A stretch of 64,000 nt of DNA from Martelella lutilitoris. GTDB lineage: Bacteria; Pseudomonadota; Alphaproteobacteria; Rhizobiales; Rhizobiaceae. The stretch covers positions 1,449,501-1,513,500 of the forward strand of contig NZ_CP066786.1 in NCBI RefSeq assembly GCF_016598595.1. Direction: 5' to 3'. Position 1 is the stretch's first letter. The number at the start of each line of letters is the position of its first letter. Of the stretch, positions 21,211 to 30,797 are shown piece by piece. Below the pieces are notes generated by a model. That model made no database searches, was not told the DNA's origin, and saw only the letters and a program-made list of their open reading frames with translations. A program made the translations under genes and the position numbers.

Positions 21211-21252
21211 GATCCGGGTCGTTCCTCCTAACGAAACAGACAGGTAGAGAAA

Positions 21253-21786
21253 ATGTCTCGTATCGGTAAAAAGCCCGTTCAGGTTCCGGCTGGTGTGACT
21301 GCGACCGTAGAAGGCCAGAAAGTCACAGCCAAGGGCCCCAAGGGCGAGCTCTCCTTCGTCGCCAATGACGAAGTGAGCGTCAAGCTCGAGGACAACGCGA
21401 TCGTTGTTTCCCCGATCAACCAGTCCAAGGACGCCCGCTCCAAGTGGGGCATGTCCCGGACCATGGTTGAGAACATCATCAATGGTGTCACCAAAGGCTA
21501 CGAGCGCAAGCTCGAGATCAACGGCGTTGGCTACCGCGCGGCCATGCAGGGCAAGAACCTGCAGCTGTCGCTCGGCTTCTCCCACGAAGTTGTCTATCAG
21601 CCGCCGGAAGGCATCACGATTGCCTGCCCGAAGCCGACGGAAATCACCGTCACCGGCATCGACAAGCAGGTCGTCGGCCAGGTCGCTGCGAACATTCGCG
21701 AATATCGCGGTCCCGAGCCCTACAAGGGCAAGGGCGTGAAATACGCGGAAGAGCGCATCGTCCGCAAGGAAGGCAAGAAGAAGTAA
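21253..21786 (+). CDS. rplF: 50S ribosomal protein L6
   Basis: 177 aa, starting [18 protein letters not shown]6 lies at the factor-binding region by the sarcin-ricin loop. The C-terminal signature [20 protein letters not shown] is intact. A GGTAGAGA site precedes ATG; rplR follows after 12 bp. Confidence 0.98.
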   Translation: MSRIGKKPVQVPAGVTATVEGQKVTAKGPKGELSFVANDEVSVKLEDNAIVVSPINQSKDARSKWGMSRTMVENIINGVTKGYERKLEINGVGYRAAMQGKNLQLSLGFSHEVVYQPPEGITIACPKPTEITVTGIDKQVVGQVAANIREYRGPEPYKGKGVKYAEERIVRKEGKKK

Positions 21787-21798
21787 GGAACACGCGTT

Positions 21799-22161
21799 AT
21801 GGCTAGCAGGAAAGAAACCATTGCACGCCGCGCCAGCCGCGTGCGCCGCCAGGTCAAGAAAGTGGCAAACGGCCGTCCGCGTCTGTCGGTTTACCGTTCG
21901 TCCAAGAACATCTACGCCCAGATCATCGACGATACGGCCGGCCGCACGCTGGCTTCCGCCTCGACGCTCGACGCTTCGCTCAAGTCTTCGCTGAAGACCG
22001 GCGCGGACCGCGAGGCCGCCGAAGCCGTCGGCAAGCTCGTTGCCGAGCGCGCCACCAAGGCGGGCGTCAAGGAAGTCGTGTTCGATCGCGGCGCCTTCAT
22101 CTTTCACGGTCGCATCAAGGCTCTGGCCGACGGCGCCCGCGAAGGTGGCCTGAGCTTCTGA
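21799..22161 (+). CDS. rplR: 50S ribosomal protein L18
   Basis: 120 aa, starting [21 protein letters not shown]18 carries 5S rRNA into the large subunit with L5 and L25. The motif [20 protein letters not shown] is typical. A 174-bp spacer with two hairpins separates it from rpsE. Confidence 0.98.
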   Translation: MASRKETIARRASRVRRQVKKVANGRPRLSVYRSSKNIYAQIIDDTAGRTLASASTLDASLKSSLKTGADREAAEAVGKLVAERATKAGVKEVVFDRGAFIFHGRIKALADGAREGGLSF

Positions 22162-22170
22162 TGAAGCTTC

Positions 22171-22289
22171 GAGCGCCCCTCATCGAGAGGGCGCTCCCGA
22201 TATCCGGCCAAGGCGATACTGTCTCTTCGGAACTCAAGTCGCCTTCGGTCACACACCGGCCGCCCCTCGCCAGAAATGGCGGAAGCGGC
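22171..22289 (+). other. Two hairpins in the rplR-rpsE spacer
   Basis: Hairpin A: GAGCGCCC (22171-22178)/GGGCGCTC (22189-22196), a perfect 8-bp stem, with CTC/GAG pairing inside the loop. Hairpin B: GCCGC (22259-22263)/GCGGC (22285-22289) around an inner CGCC/GGCG stem. Neither is followed by a T-run, so processing or r-protein binding is more likely than termination. Confidence 0.4.
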
Positions 22290-22335
22290 TTTCACATTTG
22301 CCGATTGCACCCGGAAAAGAAAAAGGAACAGGACA

Positions 22336-22905
22336 ATGGCACAGGACAGACGGGGATCGCGCGACGATCGCCAGAACAGGGATGAGCGCGACAGCGAATT
22401 CGTTGACAAGCTCGTTGCCATCAATCGCGTGGCCAAGACCGTCAAGGGCGGCCGCCGCATGGGCTTTGCAGCGCTCGTCGTCGTTGGTGACGGCAAGGGC
22501 CGCGTCGGCTTCGGCCATGGCAAGGCGCGCGAAGTGCCGGAAGCCATCCGCAAGGCGACGGAAGCCGCCAAACGCGAGATGATTTTCGTGCCGCTGCGCG
22601 ACGGTCGTACGCTGCATCACGACGTCAAGGGCCGCCACGGCGCCGGCAAGGTTCTGCTGCGCACCGCCAAGGCCGGTACCGGCATCATCGCCGGCGGTCC
22701 GATGCGCGCCGTTTTCGAAACCCTGGGCGTTGCCGATGTGGTTGCGAAGTCGACCGGTTCGTCCAACCCCTACAACATGGTCCGCGCCACCTTTGATGCC
22801 CTGAAGAGCCAGATGCATCCGAAGGACATCGCAGCGCAGCGCGGCCTCAAATACGCCACGCTCCAGGCTCGCCGCCAGGCCGCCGGCGCTGTTGTCGACG
22901 AGTAA
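22336..22905 (+). CDS. rpsE: 30S ribosomal protein S5
   Basis: 189 aa from ATG 22336 ([20 protein letters not shown]) after AAAGGAACAGG. The frame is open to 22276 but that stretch is spacer. S5 joins decoding fidelity and mRNA helicase functions; the double-stranded RNA-binding fold [20 protein letters not shown] and the C-terminal [18 protein letters not shown] are conserved. Confidence 0.97.
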   Translation: MAQDRRGSRDDRQNRDERDSEFVDKLVAINRVAKTVKGGRRMGFAALVVVGDGKGRVGFGHGKAREVPEAIRKATEAAKREMIFVPLRDGRTLHHDVKGRHGAGKVLLRTAKAGTGIIAGGPMRAVFETLGVADVVAKSTGSSNPYNMVRATFDALKSQMHPKDIAAQRGLKYATLQARRQAAGAVVDE

Positions 22906-22916
22906 GAGAGGCGAAC

Positions 22917-23117
22917 ATGGCCAAGGCTAGCACCAAGAAGACTGTCACCGTTGAGCAGATCGGCAGCCCGATCCGCCGTCCCGCCGTCCAGCGCCAGACG
23001 CTGATCGGTCTCGGCCTCAACAAGATGCATCGCGTCCGCACCCTGGAAGATACGCCTGCTGTGCGCGGCATGATCAACAAGGTGTCCCATCTCGTGCGCG
23101 TCGTCGACGAGAAGTGA
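22917..23117 (+). CDS. rpmD: 50S ribosomal protein L30
   Basis: 66 aa, starting [21 protein letters not shown] small late-assembling large-subunit protein. The segment [20 protein letters not shown] is diagnostic. It lies 11 bp after rpsE with GAGAGG before the ATG. Confidence 0.97.
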   Translation: MAKASTKKTVTVEQIGSPIRRPAVQRQTLIGLGLNKMHRVRTLEDTPAVRGMINKVSHLVRVVDEK

Positions 23118-23131
23118 GACGGGAGAAGATT

Positions 23132-23608
23132 ATGAAACTCAACGAAATCAAGGACCGCGAAGGCGCAACCCACGCCAAGAAGCGCGTCGGCCGCGGCATC
23201 GGCTCGGGCTCCGGCAAGACCGGCGGCCGCGGCGTCAAGGGTCAGAAGTCGCGTTCGGGCGTTGCCATCAACGGTTTCGAAGGCGGCCAGATGCCCATCT
23301 ACCGCCGTCTGCCGAAGCGCGGCTTCACCAACATCTTCGCCAAGGACTTCGTCGAGGTCTCGCTCGGCCGCCTGCAGGCCGCCGTCGATGCCAAGAAGCT
23401 GGACGCGAAGACCACGGTGACCGCCGAAGTACTGAAGGAAGCCGGCGTGATTCGCCGCGTGAAGGACGGTGTTCGCATCCTGTCCGACGGCGAACTGAAG
23501 GCGAAGCTCACGCTTGAGGTCGCCGGTGCTTCGAAGCCGGCGATCGAGAAGATCGAGAAGGCCGGCGGTTCGATAACCGTGCTGGCCGGCGCGACGAACG
23601 CCGAGTAA
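23132..23608 (+). CDS. rplO: 50S ribosomal protein L15
   Basis: 158 aa from ATG 23132 ([20 protein letters not shown]) after GGGAGA. An upstream in-frame start at 23114 overlaps rpmD's end and is less likely. L15 binds 23S rRNA late in assembly. The glycine-rich [20 protein letters not shown] segment is typical. It is followed by a terminator-like hairpin before secY. Confidence 0.97.
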   Translation: MKLNEIKDREGATHAKKRVGRGIGSGSGKTGGRGVKGQKSRSGVAINGFEGGQMPIYRRLPKRGFTNIFAKDFVEVSLGRLQAAVDAKKLDAKTTVTAEVLKEAGVIRRVKDGVRILSDGELKAKLTLEVAGASKPAIEKIEKAGGSITVLAGATNAE

Positions 23609-23630
23609 AAGCGCTGAATTGAAAAATGAT

Positions 23631-23661
23631 CGCCCGGAGTGCTTCACACCGGGCGTTTTTT
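23631..23661 (+). terminator. Terminator/attenuator between rplO and secY
   Basis: Stem CGCCCGG (23631-23637)/CCGGGCG (23649-23655) with an 11-nt loop, followed by TTTTTT. A good intrinsic terminator shape inside the cluster, so it may reduce secY-adk transcription relative to r-protein genes. Confidence 0.75.
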
Positions 23662-23828
23662 CTTCCATATGTGCCTCGACCACCGGCCGGCCCGATCGTT
23701 CGTGTCCTGCGGGTGGTTTATCGCGAATGCCGGTGAGCGCCCCTGAAGGGCAGCATCTCGGCTGAGGCGATCTGGCACTTAATCGCACCGGGCGCCTGTC
23801 GCGGCCGTGCGGCGACGCGGAGATACGC

Positions 23829-25166
23829 ATGGCTTCTGCAGCGGAACAACTTGCATCCAATCTCAATTTCTCGACCTTCGCGAAGGCGACGGACCTGAAG
23901 AAGCGCATCTGGTTTACGCTTCTCGCGCTCCTCGTCTATCGGCTCGGCACGCATATTCCGCTTCCCGGCATCAATCTCGATGCCTATGCGCAGGCCTTTC
24001 AGGGCCAGTCCGAAGGTATTCTGGGCATGTTCAACATGTTCTCGGGCGGCGCAGTCCAACGCATGGCGATCTTCGCGCTCGGCATCATGCCCTATATTTC
24101 GGCCTCCATCATCGTGCAGCTTCTGACGGCCGTGGTGCCCTCGCTTGAAGCGCTGAAGAAGGAAGGCGAGCAAGGCCGCAAGATCATCAACCAGTACACC
24201 CGCTACGGCACGGTGGTGCTCGCGACCGCCCAGGCCTACGGCATCGCCATTGGCCTGCAGTCGGGCAATAATCTGGTCACCGATCCGGGCTGGTTCTTCA
24301 TCCTGTCGAGCGTCGTCACGCTGGTTGGCGGCACGATGTTCCTGATGTGGCTCGGCGAGCAGATCACCTCGCGCGGCATTGGCAACGGCATTTCGCTGAT
24401 CATCTTCGCCGGCATCGTCGCCGGCCTGCCGGCTGCCGTCGGCAACCTTCTTGAACTGTCGCGCGTCGGTTCGATCTCGGCCTTCGTCGCCGTCGGCATT
24501 CTGGTCGTCGTGGTCGCCATTTTCGCGCTGATCGTCTTCGTCGAGCGGGCGCAGCGTCGTCTGCTGATCCAGTATCCGAAGCGCCAGGTCGGCAACCGCA
24601 TGTTCCAGGGCGATACGTCGCACCTGCCGCTGAAGCTCAACACCTCGGGCGTGATCCCGGCGATCTTCGCGTCTTCGCTGCTGCTGCTTCCGGCGACGCT
24701 TGCAGGCTTTTCCTCCAGCGAGCTGCCGAGCTGGGCGACGGCGACGATCGCGGCGCTCGGCCACGGCCAGGCGCTCTACATGGTCGCCTACGGCGCGCTG
24801 ATCGCGTTCTTTGCGTTCTTCTACACCGCCATCGTCTTCAACCCGAAGGAGACGGCGGACAATCTGAAGCGCCATGGCGGCTTCATTCCGGGCATCCGTC
24901 CGGGCGAGCGTACGGCCGAGTACATAGACTATGTTCTGACTCGCATTACGGTGGTCGGTGCGATCTATCTGGTGTTCGTGTGCATCCTGCCGGAAATCCT
25001 GGTGGCGCGCACGGGCGTCTCGCTGGCGCTGGGCGGCACGTCGCTGCTCATCATCGTCAGCGTCACGCTGGACACCGTATCGCAGATACAGGGACATCTG
25101 ATCGCCCAGCAGTATGAGGGGCTGATCAAGAAATCGAAATTGCGGGGAGGAAAGAGGGGACGATGA
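23829..25166 (+). CDS. secY: Sec translocase channel subunit SecY
   Basis: 445 aa, starting [20 protein letters not shown]. SecY forms the protein-conducting channel in the inner membrane with SecE and SecG. About ten membrane helices can be read; [15 protein letters not shown] marks the plug region start, and [20 protein letters not shown] and [20 protein letters not shown] are family signatures. ATG 23829 follows GGAG. It is separated from rplO by 220 bp with a terminator-like hairpin and overlaps adk by 4 bases (ATGA). Confidence 0.98.
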   Translation: MASAAEQLASNLNFSTFAKATDLKKRIWFTLLALLVYRLGTHIPLPGINLDAYAQAFQGQSEGILGMFNMFSGGAVQRMAIFALGIMPYISASIIVQLLTAVVPSLEALKKEGEQGRKIINQYTRYGTVVLATAQAYGIAIGLQSGNNLVTDPGWFFILSSVVTLVGGTMFLMWLGEQITSRGIGNGISLIIFAGIVAGLPAAVGNLLELSRVGSISAFVAVGILVVVVAIFALIVFVERAQRRLLIQYPKRQVGNRMFQGDTSHLPLKLNTSGVIPAIFASSLLLLPATLAGFSSSELPSWATATIAALGHGQALYMVAYGALIAFFAFFYTAIVFNPKETADNLKRHGGFIPGIRPGERTAEYIDYVLTRITVVGAIYLVFVCILPEILVARTGVSLALGGTSLLIIVSVTLDTVSQIQGHLIAQQYEGLIKKSKLRGGKRGR

Positions 25167-25813
25167 GACTTATACTTCTGGGACCGCCCGGCGCCGGCAA
25201 GGGAACGCAGGCGCAGCGTATCGTGGCCAATCATGGCATTCCGCAGCTCTCGACGGGGGACATGCTGCGCGCCGCCGTGGCCGCGGAGACCGAAGTCGGC
25301 AAGAAGGCCAAGGCGGTCATGGATGCCGGCGGTCTTGTCTCGGATGATATCGTGATCGCCATCGTCTCGGAGCGAATCGATCAGGACGACTGCAAGGACG
25401 GCTTCATCCTTGACGGCTTTCCGCGCACGCTGGTGCAGGCGGATGCCACCGAAAAGATGCTGTCCGCCAAGGGCATCGAACTCGACGCAGTCATCGAGAT
25501 CCAGGTTGACGACGAGACTCTGACGGAGCGAATCGCCGGGCGCTATAGCTGCGCCAATTGCGGCGCCGGCTACCATGACGAGTTCCACAAGCCGAAGGTG
25601 GAGGGCGTTTGCGACAAGTGCGGCTCGACCGAGTTCAAGCGTCGACCGGACGACAACCGCGAGACGGTGGAGAAGCGCCTGAAGGCCTATTACAAGGAGA
25701 CGGCGCCGCTGATCGGCTATTATTATGCCAAGGGCAAGCTGAGCTCCGTCGACGGCATGGCCGACATGGACACCGTGACCGCCAGCATCGAGAAAGTTCT
25801 GGCGAGCGCGTGA
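25163..25813 (+). CDS. adk: Adenylate kinase with a four-cysteine LID
   Basis: 216 aa. Adk interconverts ATP + AMP and 2 ADP. P-loop [10 protein letters not shown] is at residues 7-16, the NMP region [10 protein letters not shown] at 30-39 and DGFPRT at 84-89. The LID carries Cys130, Cys133, Cys150 and Cys153 ([14 protein letters not shown]), the zinc-binding version usual in Gram-positives and also found in some alphaproteobacteria. It overlaps the secY stop by 4 bases. Confidence 0.97.
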   Translation: MRLILLGPPGAGKGTQAQRIVANHGIPQLSTGDMLRAAVAAETEVGKKAKAVMDAGGLVSDDIVIAIVSERIDQDDCKDGFILDGFPRTLVQADATEKMLSAKGIELDAVIEIQVDDETLTERIAGRYSCANCGAGYHDEFHKPKVEGVCDKCGSTEFKRRPDDNRETVEKRLKAYYKETAPLIGYYYAKGKLSSVDGMADMDTVTASIEKVLASA

Positions 25814-26123
25814 TTCCCGCCGCGGCTTCCCGGCTGACGATCCGCGCCGGCCGGCAAACATGAATTCTGTACGCCCGGAGGCTCTCACGGTCTTCGGGCG
25901 GCACAAAAGTGAAGGAAACGGTTGCATTGAAGCGCTGTTTCCGCTATGAGCGCTCCAACTCGCGACATGGGGCAGAACCGTCAAGGTCCTTTTTGATTTC
26001 GAACAGGACGGGTTTTGCCACGGGAAGATGTTGCGCAAGAGCTGTTTGAGGCGGGCTTCCCGTCGATAAGAAACCGGCAGTTTCCGCTAGCTGCCCAATA
26101 GACAATGCTTAAGGAGAATCGGC
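25814..26123 (+). other. Intergenic region between adk and rpsM (310 bp)
   Basis: No gene supported; infA and rpmJ, present here in some other bacteria, are absent. It holds a hairpin CGCCCG (25872-25877)/CGGGCG (25895-25900) without a T-run and a promoter candidate at 25922-25950, then AAGGAG before the GTG start of rpsM. Confidence 0.6.
25922..25950 (+). promoter_or_regulatory. Predicted promoter of the alpha operon
   Basis: TTGCAT at 25922-25927, exactly 17 nt, then TATGAG at 25945-25950. It would drive rpsM-rpsK-rpoA-rplQ with a leader of about 165 nt. Confidence 0.45.
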
Positions 26124-26492
26124 GTGGCTCGTATTGCTGGCGTCAACATCCCGACTGCCAAGCGCGTTGTAATCGCGCTGCAGTATATCCACGGGATCGG
26201 ACCGAAATTCGCGCAGGACATCTGCACGGCAGCCAACATTCCGGCAGAACGCCGGGTGCATGAGCTGACGGATGCGGAAGTTCTGCAGATCCGTGAACAG
26301 ATCGACCGCGACTACATGGTCGAAGGCGACCTGCGTCGCGAGAACTCGATGAACATCAAGCGCCTGATGGACCTTGGCTGCTACCGCGGCCTGCGTCACC
26401 GTCGCGGCCTTCCGGTTCACGGCCAGCGCACGCATACCAATGCCCGCACCCGTAAGGGTCCGGCAAAGGCGATTGCAGGCAAGAAGAAGTAA
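26124..26492 (+). CDS. rpsM: 30S ribosomal protein S13
   Basis: 122 aa with a GTG start at 26124 following AAGGAG. S13 sits at the top of the 30S head and contacts tRNA and the L5 bridge. [19 protein letters not shown] and the C-terminal [20 protein letters not shown] are conserved. First gene of the alpha operon here; rpsD is not in the operon, as usual in alphaproteobacteria. Confidence 0.98.
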   Translation: MARIAGVNIPTAKRVVIALQYIHGIGPKFAQDICTAANIPAERRVHELTDAEVLQIREQIDRDYMVEGDLRRENSMNIKRLMDLGCYRGLRHRRGLPVHGQRTHTNARTRKGPAKAIAGKKK

Positions 26493-26518
26493 TCTACGGA
26501 ATATTTTCATTCCGGAAC

Positions 26519-26543
26519 AAGCCGGCGGTTTCACGCCGGCTTT
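26519..26543 (+). terminator. Weak terminator/attenuator after rpsM
   Basis: AAGCCGGCG (26519-26527)/CGCCGGCTT (26534-26542) stem with a 6-nt loop and only TTT after it. A second small hairpin CGGAAT/ATTCCG lies just upstream. Probably partial termination or RNA processing. Confidence 0.5.
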
Positions 26544-26630
26544 CTGCGTAGATGATCGGGGCCTTGCAAAAGGTCCGGTCGGTGGAGCCGCTGGGACTAC
26601 GGCGGTGAAGAGATCAACGAAAGGGAAGTC

Positions 26631-27020
26631 ATGGCCAAGGAAGCCACCCGCGTTCGCCGCCGCGAGCGCAAGAATATCTCGTCGGGCGTCGCCCACGTCA
26701 ATTCGTCGTTCAACAACACGATGATCACCATCACGGATGCACAGGGCAATGCCATTGCCTGGTCGTCCGCCGGTGCCAAGGGCTTCAAGGGTTCGCGCAA
26801 GTCGACCCCGTTTGCAGCCCAGATCGCTGCCGAAGACTGCGCCAAGAAGGCTCAGGAACACGGCATGAAGTCGCTGGAAGTCGAAGTTTGCGGTCCCGGT
26901 TCCGGTCGCGAATCGGCTCTGCGCGCGCTCCAGGCTGCCGGTTTCGTCATCACATCGATCCGCGATGTGACGCCGATCCCGCACAATGGTTGCCGCCCGC
27001 GCAAGAAGCGCCGCGTTTAA
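26631..27020 (+). CDS. rpsK: 30S ribosomal protein S11
   Basis: 129 aa, starting [21 protein letters not shown]11 forms the platform of the 30S subunit near the E site. [20 protein letters not shown] and the C-terminal [20 protein letters not shown] are conserved. ATG 26631 follows GAAAGGGAAG. Confidence 0.98.
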   Translation: MAKEATRVRRRERKNISSGVAHVNSSFNNTMITITDAQGNAIAWSSAGAKGFKGSRKSTPFAAQIAAEDCAKKAQEHGMKSLEVEVCGPGSGRESALRALQAAGFVITSIRDVTPIPHNGCRPRKKRRV

Positions 27021-27118
27021 TCGTCTGTCATTTTGCTCCGGCGTCTCGGCAATGAAGCGCCGGTTCTACGAAGCTCGGCCGTCACGATTGGATAGTGCGG
27101 CGAACGAAAGGTAGAAAC

Positions 27119-28129
27119 ATGATCCAGAAAAACTGGCAGGAACTGATCAAGCCCTCGAAGGTGGAGTTCACCTCCAGCGGGGCCAAGAAGGTGACGCTCG
27201 TCGCCGAGCCGCTGGAACGCGGCTTCGGCCTGACGCTCGGCAACGCGCTGCGTCGCGTTCTCTTGTCGTCGCTGCGCGGCGCCGCCGTCACCGCCGTCCA
27301 GATCGACGGCGTGCTGCACGAATTCTCCTCGATCCCGGGCGTCCGCGAGGACGTGACGGACATCGTGCTGAACATCAAGGAAATCGCCATCCGCATGGAA
27401 GGCGATGAAGCCAAGCGCATGGTCGTGCGCAAGCAGGGGCCGGGCGTGGTGACTGCGGGCGACATCCAGACCGTCGGCGATATCGAGATCCTCAATCCGG
27501 GCCTCGTTATCTGCACGCTGGATGAAGCGGCTGAAATCCGCATGGAGTTCACGGTCAACAACGGCAAGGGCTATGTGCCGGCCGAGCGCAACCGCTCGGA
27601 AGACGCGCCGATCGGACTGATCCCGGTCGATAGCCTGTATTCGCCGATCCGCAAGGTCTCCTACAAGGTCGAAAACACCCGTGAGGGCCAGGTTCTCGAC
27701 TATGACAAGCTTCTGATGACGATCGAGACGGATGGTTCGGTCTCCGGTGAAGACGCGGTTGCCTTCGCGGCCCGCATTCTCCAGGACCAGCTTTCGGTCT
27801 TCGTCAACTTCGAGGAGCCGCAGAAGGATCAGGAAGAGGACGATGTTACCGAACTCGCCTTCAACCCGGCCCTTCTCAAGAAGGTCGACGAACTGGAGCT
27901 TTCGGTCCGTTCGGCCAACTGCCTGAAGAACGACAATATCGTCTATATCGGCGATCTCATCCAGAAGACCGAAGCCGAAATGCTGCGCACGCCGAATTTT
28001 GGTCGGAAGTCTCTGAACGAGATCAAGGAAGTGCTGGCCTCCATGGGCCTGCATCTGGGCATGGAAGTGCCGGCCTGGCCGCCGGAAAATATCGAGGACC
28101 TCGCCAAGCGGTACGAGGATCAGTACTAA
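27119..28129 (+). CDS. rpoA: RNA polymerase subunit alpha
   Basis: 336 aa from ATG 27119 ([17 protein letters not shown]) after GAAAGGTAG; an in-frame extension to 27095 is spacer. The N-terminal domain ([20 protein letters not shown] near 36-55) dimerises and binds beta and beta'; the C-terminal domain (about 250-320, with [13 protein letters not shown] and [13 protein letters not shown]) binds UP elements and activators. Standard alpha-operon position between rpsK and rplQ. Confidence 0.98.
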   Translation: MIQKNWQELIKPSKVEFTSSGAKKVTLVAEPLERGFGLTLGNALRRVLLSSLRGAAVTAVQIDGVLHEFSSIPGVREDVTDIVLNIKEIAIRMEGDEAKRMVVRKQGPGVVTAGDIQTVGDIEILNPGLVICTLDEAAEIRMEFTVNNGKGYVPAERNRSEDAPIGLIPVDSLYSPIRKVSYKVENTREGQVLDYDKLLMTIETDGSVSGEDAVAFAARILQDQLSVFVNFEEPQKDQEEDDVTELAFNPALLKKVDELELSVRSANCLKNDNIVYIGDLIQKTEAEMLRTPNFGRKSLNEIKEVLASMGLHLGMEVPAWPPENIEDLAKRYEDQY

Positions 28130-28174
28130 CCAGTCATACTGCGGGCAACTGCCTGCAAGTGAAGGAGACTAGCA

Positions 28175-28597
28175 ATGCGCCATAAGAATGCAGGCCGCAA
28201 GCTGAACAGAACGGCAAGCCATCGCAAGGCGATGTTTGCAAACATGGCTGTTTCGCTCATCACCCATGAGCAGATCGTCACCACTCTGCCGAAGGCGAAG
28301 GAAATTCGCCCGATCGTCGAAAAGCTGATCACGCTCGGCAAGCGCGGCGATCTGCATGCCCGCCGTCAGGCGATCTCGCAGGTCAAGGATGTCGAGGCCG
28401 TCAAGAAGCTGTTCGACGTTCTCGCTCCGCGCTACAGCGAGCGCAACGGCGGCTACACCCGCATCATGAAGGCCGGCTTCCGCTATGGCGACAATGCCGC
28501 GCTCGCCGTCATCGAGTTCGTTGACCGTGATGCCGACGCCAAGGGCGCTGCCGACAAGGCCCGCGCCGAAGCCGAAGCGGAAATGGAAGCCGCGTAA
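28175..28597 (+). CDS. rplQ: 50S ribosomal protein L17
   Basis: 140 aa, starting [21 protein letters not shown]17 lies near the tunnel exit. Family signatures [20 protein letters not shown] and [17 protein letters not shown] are present; the C-terminus is Ala/Glu-rich as in alphaproteobacteria. Last gene of the ribosomal cluster, followed by a strong terminator. Confidence 0.98.
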   Translation: MRHKNAGRKLNRTASHRKAMFANMAVSLITHEQIVTTLPKAKEIRPIVEKLITLGKRGDLHARRQAISQVKDVEAVKKLFDVLAPRYSERNGGYTRIMKAGFRYGDNAALAVIEFVDRDADAKGAADKARAEAEAEMEAA

Positions 28598-28626
28598 GAC
28601 GCGTCTTTCGTGAGCGATGAATTGAA

Positions 28627-28656
28627 AAGCCGGGGGCGCGAGCCTCCGGCTTTTTT
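28627..28656 (+). terminator. Terminator of the alpha operon
   Basis: AAGCCGGGGG/CCTCCGGCTT arms, 10 bp with one G-T pair, 6-nt loop, then TTTTTT. Marks the end of the 19-kb ribosomal cluster. Confidence 0.85.
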
Positions 28657-28772
28657 GCTGGTGCGCACGCGCGTTCTCGGGGCATGGCGGATTGAAATCC
28701 GGCGGCGCGGCGGCATGACGCGCCAGCCGGGGAGGGGATGCGTGATCCACGCGCGCCGACGATGACCGAATC

Positions 28773-28810
28773 AAAAAGGCCGCGGCGGGAAAACCGCAGC
28801 GGCCTTTTTT
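28773..28810 (-). terminator. Bidirectional terminator, ends the transglycosylase gene
   Basis: GGCCGC/GCGGCC outer and GCGG/CCGC inner stems with one mismatch, flanked by A5 on the left and T6 on the right, so it can terminate both the minus-strand gene at 28825 and any read-through from rplQ. Confidence 0.8.
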
Positions 28811-28824
28811 GATCCCGGGCGAAA

Positions 28825-30018
28825 CTACTGAAGGGCGCGCAGCAATTGCGGCGTGGGCCAGCCGTCGGCGGGCATGCCGAGCTGCATCTGGACCGAGCGG
28901 ACCGCATCGCGGGTTCCGGCGCCGAGAATGCCGTCGATCTTGCCGACGTCAAAACCCTTGCGCGACAGGATGGTCTGCAGCTGTTTCATCTGGCTGTCGG
29001 AAAGGCCCGGATCGGGATTGCCCTTGTCATAGGCCGGAGCCCCCTCGAACCGGGTCGCGAAATAGGCGACCGAAGTCGTGTAGATGAAAGACTGGTTCCA
29101 CTCCAGATAGACATTGAAGTTCGGATAGGCGAGGAAGGCCGGGCCCTTGCGGCCCTGCGGCATCAGCAGCGCCGTCGGCAGGTTGGCGAAGCGCGTGTTG
29201 CCGTCGCGCGGCTGGACGCCGAGCTTGAACCACTGGCCGGCCGTCAGGCCGCCGCCGAAGCCGGTCTTGTCCCAGGGCAGGTTGCCCGGCAGCGTCACTT
29301 CCTGGATCCAGGGTTCGCCCGCGCGCCAGCCGAGGCTGCGGATGAAGTTGGCGGCCGTCAGCAGAGCGTCGGGGGCGCTCTTCTTGACGCGGACATGCCC
29401 GTCGCCGTCGCCGTCGACGCCGTAGCGGATGATGTCTTCCGGCAGCATCTGCACCTGGCCGAGTTCGCCGGCCCACGCGCCGGTCTCCGTCGCCGGATCG
29501 AAATCGCCATGCTGGGTCATCTCGATCAGCGCCAACAGCTGCGGACGGAAAATTTCCGGACGGCGGCAGTCGTAGGAAAGGGTCACCAGCGCATCGCGTG
29601 TGTTGAAATTGCCCTGGACGGCGCCGAAGTCGGTCTCCATCGCCCAGAAGGCCGTGAGTACGCCGGCCGGAACGCCGAATTCGCGCCGGGCGCGATCGAA
29701 AGTCCCGGCATATTGCTGGATCTTCTGCTTGCCGATATTCAGGCGGGCCGAACTGCCGGTGCGCTGGGAGAATTCGAGGAAGGTCTGCTTGAAGACGCCC
29801 TGGGCGCGGTCCATCTTGAGCACGCTCTGGCTCACCGAAGCGCCGGAAAGCACGGCATCGGCCGCGCTCGGCGAAAGCCCGCGCTGCACGGCTTCGGATT
29901 TCACGCCGGACAGAAAGCGCGAGAAATCGCCGCCGCATTGCTGGGCGGCGGCGGAGCCGGCAAAGAGCGAAGTAAAACCGGCGGCCACCACAACCGCTCG
30001 GATGGTTCTGGAAATCAT
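28825..30018 (-). CDS. Lytic murein transglycosylase (MltB family) with peptidoglycan-binding domain
   Basis: 397 aa from ATG 30018, which has GAGGAGAC upstream; a longer in-frame form to 30081 lacks a site. A signal peptide (residues 1-26, ending SAAAQQ) sends it to the periplasm. The catalytic domain has the SLT-type active-site glutamate at Glu128 in FWAMETDFGAVQGNF, then GAWAGELGQVQMLPEDIIRY. Residues about 335-397 form a peptidoglycan-binding repeat (LQTILSRKGFDVGKIDGILG). It cleaves the MurNAc-GlcNAc bond to give 1,6-anhydro ends. No lipobox is seen, so it is probably soluble. It stands after btaB on the same strand, 121 bp apart. Confidence 0.92.
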   Translation of the reverse strand: MISRTIRAVVVAAGFTSLFAGSAAAQQCGGDFSRFLSGVKSEAVQRGLSPSAADAVLSGASVSQSVLKMDRAQGVFKQTFLEFSQRTGSSARLNIGKQKIQQYAGTFDRARREFGVPAGVLTAFWAMETDFGAVQGNFNTRDALVTLSYDCRRPEIFRPQLLALIEMTQHGDFDPATETGAWAGELGQVQMLPEDIIRYGVDGDGDGHVRVKKSAPDALLTAANFIRSLGWRAGEPWIQEVTLPGNLPWDKTGFGGGLTAGQWFKLGVQPRDGNTRFANLPTALLMPQGRKGPAFLAYPNFNVYLEWNQSFIYTTSVAYFATRFEGAPAYDKGNPDPGLSDSQMKQLQTILSRKGFDVGKIDGILGAGTRDAVRSVQMQLGMPADGWPTPQLLRALQ

Positions 30019-30096
30019 GGGCGTCTCCTCAAGTAAACCTCGGCCAGCCATGGCCGGCGGGCGCGCAAATATGCTCCGCAACCTATATCAGACCAC

Positions 30097-30111
30097 CTAA
30101 GCTTTCATTAA
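30097..30111 (-). promoter_or_regulatory. CtrA-like box upstream of the transglycosylase gene
   Basis: On the minus strand TTAA-N7-TTAG, one mismatch from the alphaproteobacterial CtrA consensus TTAA-N7-TTAA. It lies about 80 bp upstream of the ATG, just ahead of a GATATAGG -10-like element. Candidate only. Confidence 0.3.
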
Positions 30112-30135
30112 GAGGGCGCTGAAGCAACCTGGCCG

Positions 30136-30157
30136 GTGATCACGCGCGCGTGATCAC
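30136..30157. repeat. 22-bp perfect palindrome over the btaB stop codon
   Basis: GTGATCACGCGCGCGTGATC plus AC reads the same on both strands. It encodes the last residues V-I-T-R-A and stop of btaB. No T-run follows, so it is not a typical intrinsic terminator. Confidence 0.6.
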
Positions 30158-30796
30158 GACGTGCCACGCATAGCCGCGGCCGATGGCCTCAAAGCGGAAA
30201 TCAGCGCGGCGCGCGGCAGCCTCAGCCTGTAGCACACCGTGGAGCTTTGCGCGCGGGGTCACATGGAAGTGCCCGAGCCAGCGGTGAAGACCGGCACGGA
30301 AAAGACGCGGCAGTCCCTCCTGCTGGCCGAAATCGACGACATGCAGCGATCCGCCGCTGTTGAGGGCATCGAGCGCGGCGGAGACGGCAAGCGGCCATTG
30401 CGGGATCATCGACAACGCATAGGAGATGACGATGCGGTCGAAGCCGGCAACGCCAAAGCCTGCCGCTGAGAAATGGCAGGCGTCCGCGGCCAGGAGCAAC
30501 GGCCTGGCGTCGCTTCCCGCGAAATTCGCCCGCGCGGAGATCAGCATCTCCTCGGAGATATCAAGGCCGTAAAGGCGCGCGTCGGGATAGCGGGCGGCGA
30601 TCTTCCTGAGATTGCGCCCCGTGCCGCAGGCGACTTCGAGCACCGTTCCGCCTTCGGGCACCGCAAGCCTGTCGATCATCCGGTCGCGGCCGAAGAGGTA
30701 GTATTTGCGGGTGAGATCGTAGATGTGCCGCTGATAGCGATACATCGCGTCCATGGCTTCGGCCTGGTTGCCGGCGGTCTCGTGAGCGTCGGCCAT
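30140..30796 (-). CDS. btaB: Diacylglyceryl-homoserine N-methyltransferase BtaB
   Basis: 218 aa from ATG 30796, one base after the btaA stop (TGATATG), with AAAGG upstream; longer starts would overlap btaA. It has a SAM-dependent methyltransferase fold: motif I LEVACGTGRNLRKIA near residues 44-58 and acidic LYGLDISEEML. The family trimethylates diacylglyceryl-homoserine to the betaine lipid DGTS. Assignment rests on the fold plus adjacency to btaA. Such lipids replace phospholipids in phosphate-limited rhizobia. Confidence 0.85.
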   Translation of the reverse strand: MADAHETAGNQAEAMDAMYRYQRHIYDLTRKYYLFGRDRMIDRLAVPEGGTVLEVACGTGRNLRKIAARYPDARLYGLDISEEMLISARANFAGSDARPLLLAADACHFSAAGFGVAGFDRIVISYALSMIPQWPLAVSAALDALNSGGSLHVVDFGQQEGLPRLFRAGLHRWLGHFHVTPRAKLHGVLQAEAAARRADFRFEAIGRGYAWHVVITRA

Positions 30797-30797
30797 A

